Positions 1 through 8,841 of a stretch of DNA of 64,000 nt are shown in pieces (positions within the stretch are counted from its first letter, which is position 1; the number at the start of each line of letters is the position of its first letter). Under the pieces are notes generated by a model, which saw nothing but the letters and a program-made list of their open reading frames with translations, searched no databases and was not told the origin of the DNA. The stretch lies in assembly GCF_001956045.1 (NCBI RefSeq), contig NZ_MRTH01000004.1, positions 1 through 64,000 on the forward strand. The letters run 5' to 3'. Origin of the DNA: Paenibacillus sp. FSL H7-0331. GTDB taxonomy: Bacteria; Bacillota; Bacilli; Paenibacillales; NBRC-103111. The translations under genes were made by a program, and so were the position numbers.

Positions 1-1
1 A

Positions 2-259
2 AGACAAAGTAATATATATAAGCAAAGAGGGCAAATTGTTGAGCACCCTTTCGGGACGATAAAACGTCACTGGGGCTATACATACTTTTTAACACGTGGG
101 TTGGAGTCAGTAGGTACTGAGACCAGTCTGATTTGTCTTGCCTATAATTTCAAGAGAGTGATCAAAATAATAGGCGTGAAGGAGCTCATACGTCTCTTAA
201 GAGACCGAGCTCCTTTGAAATCAAATATGCATGACGTTTATTTGAGCAAAATAGCATGA
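2..259 (+). pseudogene. Transposase C-terminal fragment (IS1182-like)
   Basis: An open frame enters from the left edge and stops at TGA 257-259. It reads VEHPFGTIKRHWGY, then FLTRGL and LAYNFKRV, the C-terminal block of IS1182-type DDE transposases, where the catalytic Glu lies in the EHPFG motif. Only the last 85 or so codons are inside the window, so it cannot be told whether the element is complete upstream. The tail ends normally with no frame break. Family assignment is from recalled motifs, not from a search. Confidence 0.7.
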
Positions 260-279
260 ATTCGCGGTTTAAAGAGTGC

Positions 280-365
280 TCAGCATTCAGTTGTTAGACA
301 GTCTGACGTACGGTGGTGTGGAAGGTCGGCTACTCAATTAATGGGTAGCCTCCTATCCGATTAAA
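280..365 (+). other. Possible group II intron 3' fragment
   Basis: The stretch GACGTACGGTGGTGTGGAAG, followed by a GGCTAC/GTAGCC hairpin and a degenerate CTACTCGATT-like end, resembles the 3' structured end of bacterial group II introns. The expected 5' strand of domain V (GAGCCGTAT-like) is not seen, and no reverse transcriptase is present. At best this is a decayed remnant; the resemblance is from memory of intron ends. Confidence 0.3.
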
Positions 366-552
366 TTTATCAATACATTGTTTGGTTAGACAGCATAACA
401 AAACCAAAATCGCGGATATCTTTGATCAGTTGCAATTGTTGCACCAAAACCCTGTGAGCGACCTACACGACAAGCAGTGCGAGGTGAGCGATCGCTGGAC
501 GCAAGCGCTGCTTTTTGCAAGGATCGCCCGGTCCTTGTGGGAATGGGTTTAA
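355..552 (+). other. Unrecognised C-terminal ORF fragment
   Basis: One frame is open from before the intron-like motif to TAA 550-552. It has protein-like composition near its end (VSDRWTQALLFARIARSLWE), with no ATG and no ribosome site. It could be the tail of a gene cut by the upstream element. I do not recognise the family. Confidence 0.25.
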
Positions 553-767
553 ACAGAGACGTGCGAATTTACATGCCGGAGGTTGATTGTATTTCTGTGA
601 ATCGTCTTGACTTTTCCAAATATGGATATTACAATTATGCATAATGAAATTGAACAATGATCTGTTGAAGGGAAAAAGTACTTCGAATTCTGCATACCCA
701 GAGAGAGAAGCCACATTGTACGGATAGGTTGCACACTAGTGCACGTCAGTTGTCAATGTTAGCTGCA
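553..767. other. Gap without supported gene
   Basis: No coding frame with a ribosome site, no terminator and no clear repeat is visible between the ORF fragment and the T-box leader. The start of the T-box stem I could lie at its right end. Confidence 0.4.
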
Positions 768-1017
768 AGCTTCTTTATGCGAACCGGACGAACAGACCTC
801 CCGGAGGACATACAGGGAACCACAGATAATGGTCTGTGCAGTAGCTGCTTTGCGTATCGCGGGCGTTAACCGCTTGAAGTGTGTATCTTAAGATCATATG
901 ATCTCCTTGGATGTCCCAAGTCAAGCATAAGATACAAAACGTGGGTGGTACCACGGGAGAATGTAAAAGAAAAATCTCTCGTCCCTGACTTAGCCGTCAG
1001 GGGCGAGAGATTTTTTT
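768..1017 (+). ncRNA. T-box leader (tRNA-sensing riboswitch)
   Basis: The hallmark T-box sequence GTGGGTGGTACCACGG lies at 941-956, preceded by a likely stem III (GTATCTT with AAGATAC). It is followed by a long intrinsic terminator. T-box leaders bind uncharged tRNA and switch between antiterminator and terminator to control aminoacyl-tRNA synthetase genes. In Firmicutes this leader type commonly precedes hisS-aspS. The specifier codon could not be assigned with confidence, and the 5' boundary is approximate. Here the leader is followed by a ruined hisS and then aspS. Confidence 0.85.
976..1016 (+). terminator. T-box terminator hairpin
   Basis: CTCTCGTCCCTGAC pairs with GTCAGGGGCGAGAG across a short loop and is followed by seven T. 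This is the OFF-state hairpin of the T-box leader. Confidence 0.9.
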
Positions 1018-1089
1018 ATTGCAAAGTAAATGAAGTACTGCAATCTCTGTGATCTCGCGGGATTTTACATTTGCAGGTAAAGGAAAGGA

Positions 1090-1466
1090 GAGTTCGAACA
1101 GACGAGCATTCGAAATCAAAAAGGCACGCATAATTTACTGCATTGCCAGTCTGGATATGACCGTAATCCACCTATACGTAATTCTGGACTGTAAGGTGGA
1201 TCTGAAGTGTTGCGAGAAGGTACCGACTATTTTAGAATATTGGGATGAAGAGTAGGGTGTAAATTTGGCAAGTGTCAAGGAGCACCTCACAGCGATGAAT
1301 TATCAATCTTAGATTGGTTTGAGGACTCCTTTAAGGCTTCATGCGTAGCCACTTGGGCGTGAATGAGTTGGTACAGGGGAATACTACCGTTAAAGCTATG
1401 GCCAAAGGGAAATAGCAGACGGTTCCAATTGATTAGGTTGCAGAAGCATTGAGTAGGAGTTGTTAA
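1090..1466 (+). pseudogene. hisS: Collapsed hisS (histidyl-tRNA synthetase) remnant
   Basis: Between the T-box terminator and aspS lies 480 bp where hisS is expected. An N-terminal-like piece reads KGTHNLL at 1120-1140 (compare KGTQDLL of HisRS). A C-terminal piece from 1359 reads NELVQGNTTVKAMAKGK, a stop at 1413, then QTVPID, a stop, and VAEALS. This follows the HisRS anticodon-domain end (DEL..G..TVK.MATGEQ..VP.D.VAE.L). Just before it, GTAGCCACTTGGGCG resembles the codons for YVAILG. Most of the roughly 420-codon gene is deleted, and stops and frame changes interrupt the rest. Homology is by eye; the gene order (T-box, hisS, aspS) supports it strongly. Confidence 0.6.
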
Positions 1467-1494
1467 TAATATAGAGCCGGAGGTTGATGAAATC

Positions 1495-3276
1495 ATGATG
1501 TTGAAAACACACCATTGCGGAGCGATAAGGAAAGCGAACGTAGGAGAAACAGTTATTTTGAACGGTTGGGTACAAAGAAGACGTGACTTGGGTGGCGTAT
1601 TGTTTATTGATTTGCGCGACCGGAGTGGCCTGGTTCAAATCGTTTTCAATCCTGATTTTTCAGGCGAGGCTTTGACAACAGCAGATCGCGCACGTAACGA
1701 GTATGTGCTAGCAGTTAGCGGTAAAGTAGTTGAACGTGGAGTGGCTACAGTAAACGCGAACCTGGCAACAGGTGATATCGAAATTCAGGTTACCGAGATT
1801 GAAATCTTAAATGTAGCTAAAAATCCTCCATTCTTCATCGAGGATGGTATCGAGATCGACGAGTCTTTGCGTTTGAAATACCGTTACTTGGATCTGCGCC
1901 GCCCGGAAATGCAGCGTACGCTGGCTCTTCGATCCAAAGCAGCCAAAGTGTTCCGTGATTTCCTTGATTGCAACGGCTTCCTTGAAGTGGAAACTCCTAT
2001 CTTGACCAAAGATACGCCAGAAGGCGCCCGCGAATATTTTGTTCCGAGCCGTTTGCATCCAGGGGATTTCTACGTACTTCCGCAATCACCGCAAATTTTC
2101 AAGCAGCTCTTGATGGTAAGCGGCTTGGAGCGCTACTATCAAATTGCTCGCTGCTTCCGTGATGAGGATCTTCGTGCTGACCGTCAGCCTGAGTTTACAC
2201 AGGTGGACATCGAAACCTCCTTCCTTTCGCAGGATCAACTGCTGGATTTAATGGAGGAGCTTACAGTAAATCTATTCAAGGTAACAACGGGTACTGAAAT
2301 TCCACGTCCGTTCCAACGGATCAGCTATGCAGATGCGATGGGTAGATACGGTTCAGATAAACCGGATTTGCGGTTTGGCTTGGAGCTTCAAGATGTATCC
2401 GACATCGTAGTAAGCTCGGGAGTTTCAGTATTTGCAAGTGTTGTAGAAAAAGGCGGTCAAGTAAAAGCATTGAACGCTAAAGGCTGCGGCGCTTGGAGCC
2501 GTAAGGAAATCGATGACCTAGGACTATTTGCATCCCGTTATGGTGCGAAAGGTTTGGCATGGGTTGTTCTGAAGGATGGTGAAATAAAAGGGCCAATCGT
2601 TAAGTTCTTCACAGAGCAGGAATTGGAAGCATTGAAAGAACGTCTAGGTGCTGAAGAAGGAGATTTGCTGTTGTTCTCCGCCGACACCAAAAAGGTGGTA
2701 GCAGATGTACTCGGCAACCTGCGTTTGAAAATTGGACGCGAGCTTGGTCTTATTGACGAGAACGAGTTCAAGTTTGCGTGGGTTGTAGACTTCCCGCTGC
2801 TTAGCTATGACGAAGAAGCTAAACGCTTTGTGGCTGAGCATCATCCGTTCACTCGTCCTAAGGAAGAGGATTTGCACTTCTTTGATACAGATCCTGGACA
2901 AATTCGTGCTCAAGCGTATGACCTTGTATTGAATGGTTATGAAGTGGGCGGAGGCTCCATGCGGATTTATAAACGCGAAGTGCAAGAGCAACTATTCAGC
3001 GCACTTGGCTTCTCTAAGGAACAAGCACAAGAGAAATTTGGCTTCTTGCTGGAAGCTTTTGAATACGGAACACCTCCTCATGGAGGAATTGCATTTGGCT
3101 TCGATCGTATAATTATGCTAATTACTAAGCGTACCAACCTGCGCGAAACGATCGCCTTCCCGAAAACAGTTAGTACTACAGATCTTATGACAAATGCTCC
3201 TGGTACAGTTGACGAAAAGCAGTTAGAGCAATTATCCATTCAAGTGTCATTGAAGCAGCCTGCATCCAAGGCTTAA
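1495..3276 (+). CDS. aspS: Aspartyl-tRNA synthetase
   Basis: A class II synthetase that charges tRNA with aspartate in the cytoplasm. The 593-residue length matches bacterial AspRS (B. subtilis 592). An N-terminal OB-fold anticodon domain ([15 protein letters not shown] near residue 20) is followed by the catalytic core. Motif 2 is [18 protein letters not shown] at about residues 219-236, an inserted GAD domain lies in the middle, and motif 3 is [12 protein letters not shown] near 532-543. A GGAGG site lies 11 bases before ATG 1495; the next codon is also ATG. The gene appears intact and in frame. It now lies directly behind the T-box leader because the hisS gene between them has collapsed. 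Whether it is discriminating or also charges tRNA-Asn cannot be judged here. Confidence 0.97.
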   Translation: MMLKTHHCGAIRKANVGETVILNGWVQRRRDLGGVLFIDLRDRSGLVQIVFNPDFSGEALTTADRARNEYVLAVSGKVVERGVATVNANLATGDIEIQVTEIEILNVAKNPPFFIEDGIEIDESLRLKYRYLDLRRPEMQRTLALRSKAAKVFRDFLDCNGFLEVETPILTKDTPEGAREYFVPSRLHPGDFYVLPQSPQIFKQLLMVSGLERYYQIARCFRDEDLRADRQPEFTQVDIETSFLSQDQLLDLMEELTVNLFKVTTGTEIPRPFQRISYADAMGRYGSDKPDLRFGLELQDVSDIVVSSGVSVFASVVEKGGQVKALNAKGCGAWSRKEIDDLGLFASRYGAKGLAWVVLKDGEIKGPIVKFFTEQELEALKERLGAEEGDLLLFSADTKKVVADVLGNLRLKIGRELGLIDENEFKFAWVVDFPLLSYDEEAKRFVAEHHPFTRPKEEDLHFFDTDPGQIRAQAYDLVLNGYEVGGGSMRIYKREVQEQLFSALGFSKEQAQEKFGFLLEAFEYGTPPHGGIAFGFDRIIMLITKRTNLRETIAFPKTVSTTDLMTNAPGTVDEKQLEQLSIQVSLKQPASKA

Positions 3277-3396
3277 GGATGCCAACTCATTTGACAACCA
3301 ACGACAACAACTGTCGGGTGACAAGTACAATGTGGCAATTGCAGTATAGATTGATGTAATAACCCTATGTCAGAAAACGAAATTAGATAAACGAAA

Positions 3397-3696
3397 CTAC
3401 TCAATAAAAACAGTCTTCAATGCTGTATTCAAATCGGCTAACACTTGCTCCTGATTTCCTTTTTGAATAGCATAGACTACACAACCCTCAAGATGATCCT
3501 TAAGTAAAAGCTTGGCAGCACCGTCTAACGCTTTCTGAACTGCAGCGATTTGCAGAAGAATTTCAGAACAATCGCGCCCGGCGGCTGTCATTTCCTTGGT
3601 AGCTCTCAAATGGCCCTCAATCCGGGCTAAAAGGTTCACGATCTGTTTCCGGTGTTTATGCTCATGGTCATGTCCATGTGTATGATTTTCAGTCAT
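3397..3696 (-). CDS. csoR: CsoR-type metal-sensing repressor
   Basis: A 99-residue DUF156 (CsoR/RcnR/FrmR) all-helical repressor. Cys43, His68 and Cys72 reproduce the Cu(I)-binding C-H-C triad with the spacing of B. subtilis CsoR (45/70/74), so copper sensing is favoured over nickel or formaldehyde. The N-terminus is unusually His-rich (HTHGHDHEHKH), suggesting extra metal binding. I start at ATG 3694-3696 because AAAGGA lies at proper distance; a longer frame to 3765 has no ribosome site. A CsoR-like operator lies upstream at 4245-4263, with a decayed His-rich gene between it and csoR, so the two probably formed one operon. Confidence 0.88.
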   Translation of the reverse strand: MTENHTHGHDHEHKHRKQIVNLLARIEGHLRATKEMTAAGRDCSEILLQIAAVQKALDGAAKLLLKDHLEGCVVYAIQKGNQEQVLADLNTALKTVFIE

Positions 3697-3742
3697 GTGA
3701 ATGTCCTTTCTTTTCTCCATGAGGATGCGGTACGCATGTCCT

Positions 3743-3985
3743 TCATATTTTATGTATATGCTCATGTACGTGTGCAGTCGCTAAGTCTTGCTGGAGCGAT
3801 ACAGGAATGATTGATCCGTTGCGGCGCAGTGGGCCGGCAAACTCGTCAGGGTGGTGCTCGGTGAATTGTATGTAAGAACCTGACTTGGCGATCCGCACAA
3901 CGAAAGTTACAGCACCATTCCACAGTAACCGTGACTGGTCGCAGAAGTGTACAACCGCACTGATTGCAATAAAGATGTAACGACT
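3743..3985 (-). pseudogene. C-terminal remnant of a His-rich protein upstream of csoR
   Basis: An open frame without ATG, of 80 codons, bounded by TGA at both ends. It reads AVVHFCDQSRLLWNGAVTF, then FTEHHPDEF, and ends HVHEHIHKI. Composition is clearly protein-like and histidine-rich. With the stub at 4117-4194 it probably represents one gene of about 150 codons that preceded csoR in the same operon. I do not recognise the family. A metal-binding role is inferred only from its histidines and from its csoR neighbour. Confidence 0.45.
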
Positions 3986-4116
3986 TCACTGCGAAAGCGT
4001 TTAGTAGGTAGTCTATGGCTTAGCATAAAAACAATCCAAGAGGGAATCGATGTTAAAGCATATCCAAAATTATGAATCGTAGCCGCTCGCTGTAATCATC
4101 ATGGGCATTAATGAGA

Positions 4117-4194
4117 TCATGAATACCCTTGTTTTATACAATGCTTGAGTCCACGCCAATGTCCATGTCCCTCGTGGGAGTGTCCAGCACCAAT
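4117..4194 (-). pseudogene. 5' stub of a His-rich gene
   Basis: A perfect AAAGGAGG site (plus-strand 4203-4210) is followed by a short frame reading GAGHSHEGHGHWRG, with no ATG start, and then a stop at 4117. The position, downstream of a CsoR-type operator and upstream of the His-rich tail at 3743-3985, suggests the beginning of the same ruined metal-related gene. Confidence 0.4.
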
Positions 4195-4244
4195 TTTTAA
4201 AGCCTCCTTTGATTTCGCAACTTTATATAAGATAATTGTTGATT

Positions 4245-4263
4245 ATATCCCCCAGGGGGTTAT
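4245..4263 (-). promoter_or_regulatory. CsoR-type operator
   Basis: ATATCCCCCAGGGGGTTAT is a near-perfect inverted repeat (C5-A-G5 core flanked by AT-rich arms), the pattern of CsoR operators. It sits 35 bp upstream of the AAAGGAGG site of the decayed gene preceding csoR, where a self-regulating repressor would bind. Confidence 0.65.
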
Positions 4264-5135
4264 TGCAAATATGAAAATATGGTGATTACGGAACGTGCGC
4301 TGCCAGAACAGCACTAACTGGCCAGCGGGACTTGCCGATGCTTTTCTTGTCGCCTTGGAAACATTGCCCTCCTCGTGGGGGATAAACCCGAAGCTTGGCT
4401 GATTACTGCAGCACGTGGGCGGCTGATAGACGGTAGCCGCCATTCACGCGTAAAAGCAAAGGCCAAAATAAGTCCGAATATTTTTCTCATAATACACCAC
4501 ATGGAATTTATATTTGCATGCAAACAATCCCCTTGAGTCCATATCTGCATTATTAGAAAAAATTCCTTCAGAAAAAATGCCCTCGATCCCGATGGATGGG
4601 GGCTTAACTTATTCAAAAACTCTAACACATTTTATCTTCGGACAGAATTGTTTCATACCAACCCACAAAATGCCCCAGACACATCCGCGGCATTTTGTGG
4701 GTTGTCGAAGTTTCATTTCAATAGTCAAATATCTTCTCCCTTTTGCTAATTCAATAGTACAAACGGTACAACAATTAAGTTTGGACGAGATCAGGTCTTT
4801 TGACTTGGAGTGGTGGGGGAATAAGCCAACCTTTCTCCTTTCTCATTTATAAAAATTTTTAAACCAAGAGCAGCTTCTGTCGTATGATATATAGCGAATA
4901 GAGCACCGACGTCTTCTCTAATCGACTTGCCCATAACTAAGCTACATGTCCAGAATCCGCATCTATATATGGTACTAATAGGTCAAATCGAACCGTTCGG
5001 GGACATTCCGGGCGGTTTTTGTGTGCGGTATCGGAAGGCCCCAAAATTTTTTTACATAAAATAACACGAAAGTGAAGTGAAATTACAAAAAACTCCGTCT
5101 TATATATAGCAAACTTAGATACGAGGAGTAGAGAG
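4264..5135. other. Long stretch with relics only
   Basis: No intact gene. On the minus strand, ATG 4490 begins a signal-peptide-like stretch (MRKIFGLILAFAFT) that soon loses coherent coding and has no ribosome site. A perfect 16-bp inverted repeat lies at 4659-4704. At 5000-5023 an AACCG...CGGTTTTT hairpin may be a weak terminator. The remainder shows nothing recognisable up to the RND gene's ribosome site. Confidence 0.4.
4659..4704. repeat. Perfect 16-bp inverted repeat
   Basis: CAACCCACAAAATGCC and its exact complement flank a 14-base loop. There is no T-run, so it is not a standard intrinsic terminator. It could be a cruciform, a protein site or a remnant of a mobile-element end. Confidence 0.6.
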
Positions 5136-8100
5136 ATGAACTCATTAACGTGGTTTTCCATGAAAAATGTAGCGGCCGTACTGATCATCATACTGCTGTT
5201 ATTTGGCGGAGGCACCTATGCAGCTACTTTACTAAAAGCGGAATTGTTTCCCGAGGTGTCCATTCCCTACGTCGTCATTCAAACCCAGTATCAGGCTCCT
5301 CCTAAAGATATTATGGAGCAGATTACAAAGCCATTGGAGAAGGCGGTCGCTGGGCTCAGTGGGATTAAAAATCTGCAGTCATCTTCTAGCGATAATTTCT
5401 CGTCGATTCAGATTACGTTGGAGCATGGCCAGAACACGGATAAAGCGAAGAATGATGTAGAGGGACTGATTTCCAACGTCAATTTGCCCCAATCAGCGGA
5501 ACGGCCGAAAGTCATGACGTTCGGTATGGCTGCCATTCCGGAGTACACGCTCGCGGTCATCGGCAAAGGCAACATGAATCAGCAGCAGCTGGATAAGCTG
5601 TACAAGGACGTGTTTCAGCCTGGATTCACCACGATTAAAGGGTTAGATCATGTGGAGTCTATGGGCAATGAGGAAGCGGTATTGACGCTCGAGATGGACG
5701 GCAATGCGATGAACAACTACGGATTGATGCCTGCAGATGTAACGCGGGCCATCCAGTCAGCCCTTCGCACGAGCCCGGTCGGTGCACTGAAGGTGGACGG
5801 TATCATGCGAATGGTTCGCGTGACGAGCGATATCAACAGCATTTACAACCTGGAAAACATAAAGGTCAACACAACAGCCGGGGATACGCTGCTGCTCAAG
5901 CAAATCGTCAAGATCAAAGCGATCACCGAGTCCAAGTTCATCTCGCGTTTGAACGGACAACCGTCGATCGGGGTCATTTTGTACAAAACGAATGGAACGA
6001 ACTCGGTTGAGTTTGCGAAAAAGGCGGACGCAATGACGGCCCAATGGGAGAAGCAATACCCGAGCATTGAATTCATATCGATCTCGAAAAACTCCGAAGT
6101 CGTTCAGGAATCGATTAATGGAATGGTCAAAGAAGGGGCCCTTGGAGCTCTTCTGGCCTCTATCATGATTCTCGTATTTCTTAAAAACTTCCGTATGACG
6201 ATCATTGTCCTTGTCTCCATTCCTTTATCTATCCTGATTACGCTTTTGATCATGGCACCTTTAAACATTACGCTCAACATTATGACCCTTGGCGGCATGG
6301 CTATCGCGGTCGGCCGTGTTGTGGACGACAGTATCGTCGTTATCGAGAATATATACAGCGAGCTGGTCAAAACGCATGAGCAAGGCGAATCGGTCATTAT
6401 TAAAGCTACGGAGCAGGTCGCATCCGCGATTACGTCCTCGACGTTGACTACGGTAGGGGTATTCGCTCCGATTGCCTTCGTTGGAGGAGAGCTTGGTGAT
6501 ATGTTCCGTCCGTTCGCGATCACGTTGTCGGCTGCTCTGCTGTCGTCATTGATCGTAGCAGTAACCGTGATTCCGATGCTTGCCAAGCTGCTTGTGCTCC
6601 GTTCGAAGAACATTAAGCATCACGACGAGCATAAGGTCGGCAAAGCAGAGGCCGGTTATTTGAAGGCGTTGCAATGGTCGCTTAACAACCGTAAAAAAAG
6701 TATGCTTCTTGCATTATTAGCATTTGCCGTATCGATTGCGGGCACCGTACCGTTTCTTGCCAAGGAGTTCATGCCCACCAGCAATTCCGATAAGAAGCTG
6801 AGCCTTAGAGTCATGTTGCCGAGAGAAACTTCACTGGAGACGACGGACCAAATCGCCAAAAGTATCGAAGTAATGATGAGGGAGACGAAGAACGGCGTGG
6901 GCGAGCCTGCGTTCGAATACGTGCAGTCGCTCATCGGAGGCGGAGGAAGCGAATCGGTCAGCTATCGGTTCTCGTTAAATGCCTCGGCTACCGATGGGAC
7001 GAATGCGAGAGCGCTCGTCGATGACATGAAAGTAAAGATCGCTGCTATGGTACCGAAAGAAAGTGAAGTTCGTGGCAGCATTGTCAGCTTTGGCGGAGGA
7101 GGCGGAGGAAGCGGCATCGACTTCTCTTACATCCTGAGAGGCGATGACGTGGATGAGCTCATTAAGGCGGCCGGAATGGTAAAAGCGAAGATGAAGGGAA
7201 TTCCGGGCTTTCTTGATGTAGAAGACAGCTTGAGCGTAACAAATAAGGAAGTGGAAATTGCCGTCGACCAGAACAAAGCCCGCATGTACGGCCTCTCTTC
7301 CGGACAAATTATCGAATCGATGCACTCCTGGCTGTCCGAGCAAAAAATCGGCGATTTGAAGTTCGATAATGTAACCTACAATACGAAAATTATGATGGAA
7401 ACCAGCTTCAAAAACTCGGTAAATAAAGTCGGAAACTTCCTGATCACGACCCAGACGGGACAAGTGATCAAGTTGAACGAAATTGCGAAAATCCGGCAGG
7501 TCGAAGGACCGGCCTCGATCCCTCGAGATAATCAGGAGCAATACGTTAGTATTACCGCCAAAATCGACTCCAAGGATAAAGGCGGCGTCAGTGCTCAAGC
7601 GTCTCAAATACTGAGCGAGATCGAATTGCCTCCCGGCGTACATACGGAATTGAAAGGTGCTGCGGCAGATATCGATAAAGAGTTCACAAACATGTTTTTT
7701 GCGATGGCGGCTTCCGTCTTTATCGTATACTTAATTATGGTTCTTGCGTTCGGCAATGCAAGCGCGCCGTTCGCCATCTTGTTCTCACTGCCACTTGCGG
7801 CGATTGGAGGGCTGCTTGGTTTGCTCGTCACCGGCGAATCACTGAACCTGACGTCCCTGATCGGATTCCTCATGCTAATCGGCGTCGTCGTAACCAATGC
7901 GATCGTGCTAATCGACCGCGTACAACAATTGCGGGAAATGGGCCGCTCCGTGCGCGAGGCGTTGATGGAAGCGGGGCAGTCGCGGCTTCGCCCGATCATT
8001 ATGACGGCGGGTGCGACGGTTTTCGCTCTCATGCCTTTGGCGCTGGGGCTGTCCAAAGGAACGATCATTTCCAAAGGCTTGGCGGTCGTCGTTATCGGCG

Positions 8101-8234
8101 GATTGACGACGTCCACGATTCTTACGCTGCTGATTGTGCCGGTCGTTTATGAAATGATCGAAAATACGAAGCTTAGCGCGGGACGTCTGTTCCATCGAAA
8201 AAAAGCGAAGGAAGCGCCGCCGACGCCTTCATAA
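5136..8234 (+). CDS. RND-family efflux permease (SwrC/AcrB-like)
   Basis: A 1032-residue inner-membrane proton-driven exporter of the HAE1/AcrB type, close in length to B. subtilis SwrC (1065). Transmembrane helix 1 is at residues 10-30. There are two large extracytoplasmic loops, and the TM4 proton-relay motif is GRVVDDSIVVIEN with Asp397-Asp398. The pseudo-symmetric second half has GVVVTNAIVLIDRV near residue 913. A glycine-rich segment lies near residue 650 (FGGGGGGSGIDF). Gram-positive members act without a TolC and expel surfactants or lipophilic drugs; the substrate here is unknown. CGAGGAGTAGAG gives a good ribosome site. It is a single gene with its own terminator and no membrane-fusion partner. 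Codon use seems somewhat more GC-rich than its flanks. Confidence 0.93.
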   Translation: MNSLTWFSMKNVAAVLIIILLLFGGGTYAATLLKAELFPEVSIPYVVIQTQYQAPPKDIMEQITKPLEKAVAGLSGIKNLQSSSSDNFSSIQITLEHGQNTDKAKNDVEGLISNVNLPQSAERPKVMTFGMAAIPEYTLAVIGKGNMNQQQLDKLYKDVFQPGFTTIKGLDHVESMGNEEAVLTLEMDGNAMNNYGLMPADVTRAIQSALRTSPVGALKVDGIMRMVRVTSDINSIYNLENIKVNTTAGDTLLLKQIVKIKAITESKFISRLNGQPSIGVILYKTNGTNSVEFAKKADAMTAQWEKQYPSIEFISISKNSEVVQESINGMVKEGALGALLASIMILVFLKNFRMTIIVLVSIPLSILITLLIMAPLNITLNIMTLGGMAIAVGRVVDDSIVVIENIYSELVKTHEQGESVIIKATEQVASAITSSTLTTVGVFAPIAFVGGELGDMFRPFAITLSAALLSSLIVAVTVIPMLAKLLVLRSKNIKHHDEHKVGKAEAGYLKALQWSLNNRKKSMLLALLAFAVSIAGTVPFLAKEFMPTSNSDKKLSLRVMLPRETSLETTDQIAKSIEVMMRETKNGVGEPAFEYVQSLIGGGGSESVSYRFSLNASATDGTNARALVDDMKVKIAAMVPKESEVRGSIVSFGGGGGGSGIDFSYILRGDDVDELIKAAGMVKAKMKGIPGFLDVEDSLSVTNKEVEIAVDQNKARMYGLSSGQIIESMHSWLSEQKIGDLKFDNVTYNTKIMMETSFKNSVNKVGNFLITTQTGQVIKLNEIAKIRQVEGPASIPRDNQEQYVSITAKIDSKDKGGVSAQASQILSEIELPPGVHTELKGAAADIDKEFTNMFFAMAASVFIVYLIMVLAFGNASAPFAILFSLPLAAIGGLLGLLVTGESLNLTSLIGFLMLIGVVVTNAIVLIDRVQQLREMGRSVREALMEAGQSRLRPIIMTAGATVFALMPLALGLSKGTIISKGLAVVVIGGLTTSTILTLLIVPVVYEMIENTKLSAGRLFHRKKAKEAPPTPS

Positions 8235-8248
8235 ACAGTGAAATAAAG

Positions 8249-8287
8249 AGAGCCTCCTGCCGTGTTGCGGCTGGAGGCTCTTGTTTT
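8249..8287 (+). terminator. Terminator of the RND gene
   Basis: AGAGCCTCC pairs with GGAGGCTCT across a loop that can itself pair (GCCG/CGGC), followed by TTGTTTT, 15 bases after the stop codon. Confidence 0.85.
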
Positions 8288-8337
8288 GAACATATAAGCG
8301 CACAATGTCAATTAGTTCTATCAGATTTTTTGAGTAA

Positions 8338-8493
8338 CGACGATGGAGGAATTCTTGCCTAGCACGTGACGGCAATCCTGCCAAAAGACTTTATGAAACG
8401 CTTGGCTTTCGTGAAGTACAGTTTTCTTATGAATATATTGGTTGTGGTGCAAGAATTAAAAAAGATAGCAATTCCTCAATAAATTGTAGTTAA
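8338..8493 (+). pseudogene. GNAT acetyltransferase C-terminal fragment
   Basis: The frame reads LARDGNPAKRLYETLGFREV before TAA 8491. This is the acetyl-CoA-pocket end of GNAT N-acetyltransferases (NPAA..LYE.LGF). The catalytic N-terminal two thirds are missing, with an in-frame stop at 8335, so this is a 5'-truncated relic. Substrate cannot be inferred. Confidence 0.7.
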
Positions 8494-8527
8494 CTGTACG
8501 AAGAACTAAAATAGGTTACATTAAAGC

Positions 8528-8550
8528 CCTTGATATTCAAGGATTTTTTT
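8528..8550 (+). terminator. Terminator behind the GNAT relic
   Basis: CCTTGA and TCAAGG form a short hairpin with a 3-base loop followed by seven T; 35 bases downstream of the acetyltransferase remnant. Confidence 0.7.
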
Positions 8551-8841
8551 ATTTGCAACCTGTTTTGCTTCAATATTTCGGTGAAGCTAAAGTTATAGCA
8601 TTAAAAATAACGAAGATCATTATTGCCCACCAGATTGAAAAAATGTTTTCTCATATCATCGTCTGATTTCTGTTTAATTGCAAAAAATGTCCATATCGCT
8701 GAGCTCTATAAGACCTGTTTCTCTCAGCGTTCTTGACTAATCGGATTCCTTAACAAAATTTAGTTTTTCAGTTAATTGATTGATCTGTTATTTACTTGTT
8801 CTACCGGGGCGGGCGAACGTTCTTAATTTCATTCAGCATGC
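8551..8841. other. AT-rich gap without gene
   Basis: No frame with a ribosome site, no repeat and no RNA gene could be supported here. Confidence 0.5.

Noticed and set aside
1049..1255. 68-codon open frame between the T-box and aspS
   Set aside because: No ribosome site at its start, and it overlaps the hisS remnant in a different frame.
573..1486. GCCGGAGGTTGAT occurring near 573 and again near 1474
   Set aside because: Thirteen bases containing a ribosome-binding sequence can recur by chance; there is no longer duplication around it.
4314..4628. Minus-strand frame with a signal-peptide-like stretch
   Set aside because: The hydrophobic part begins in the middle of the frame with no ribosome site and no recognisable domain follows; kept only as a note in the gap entry.
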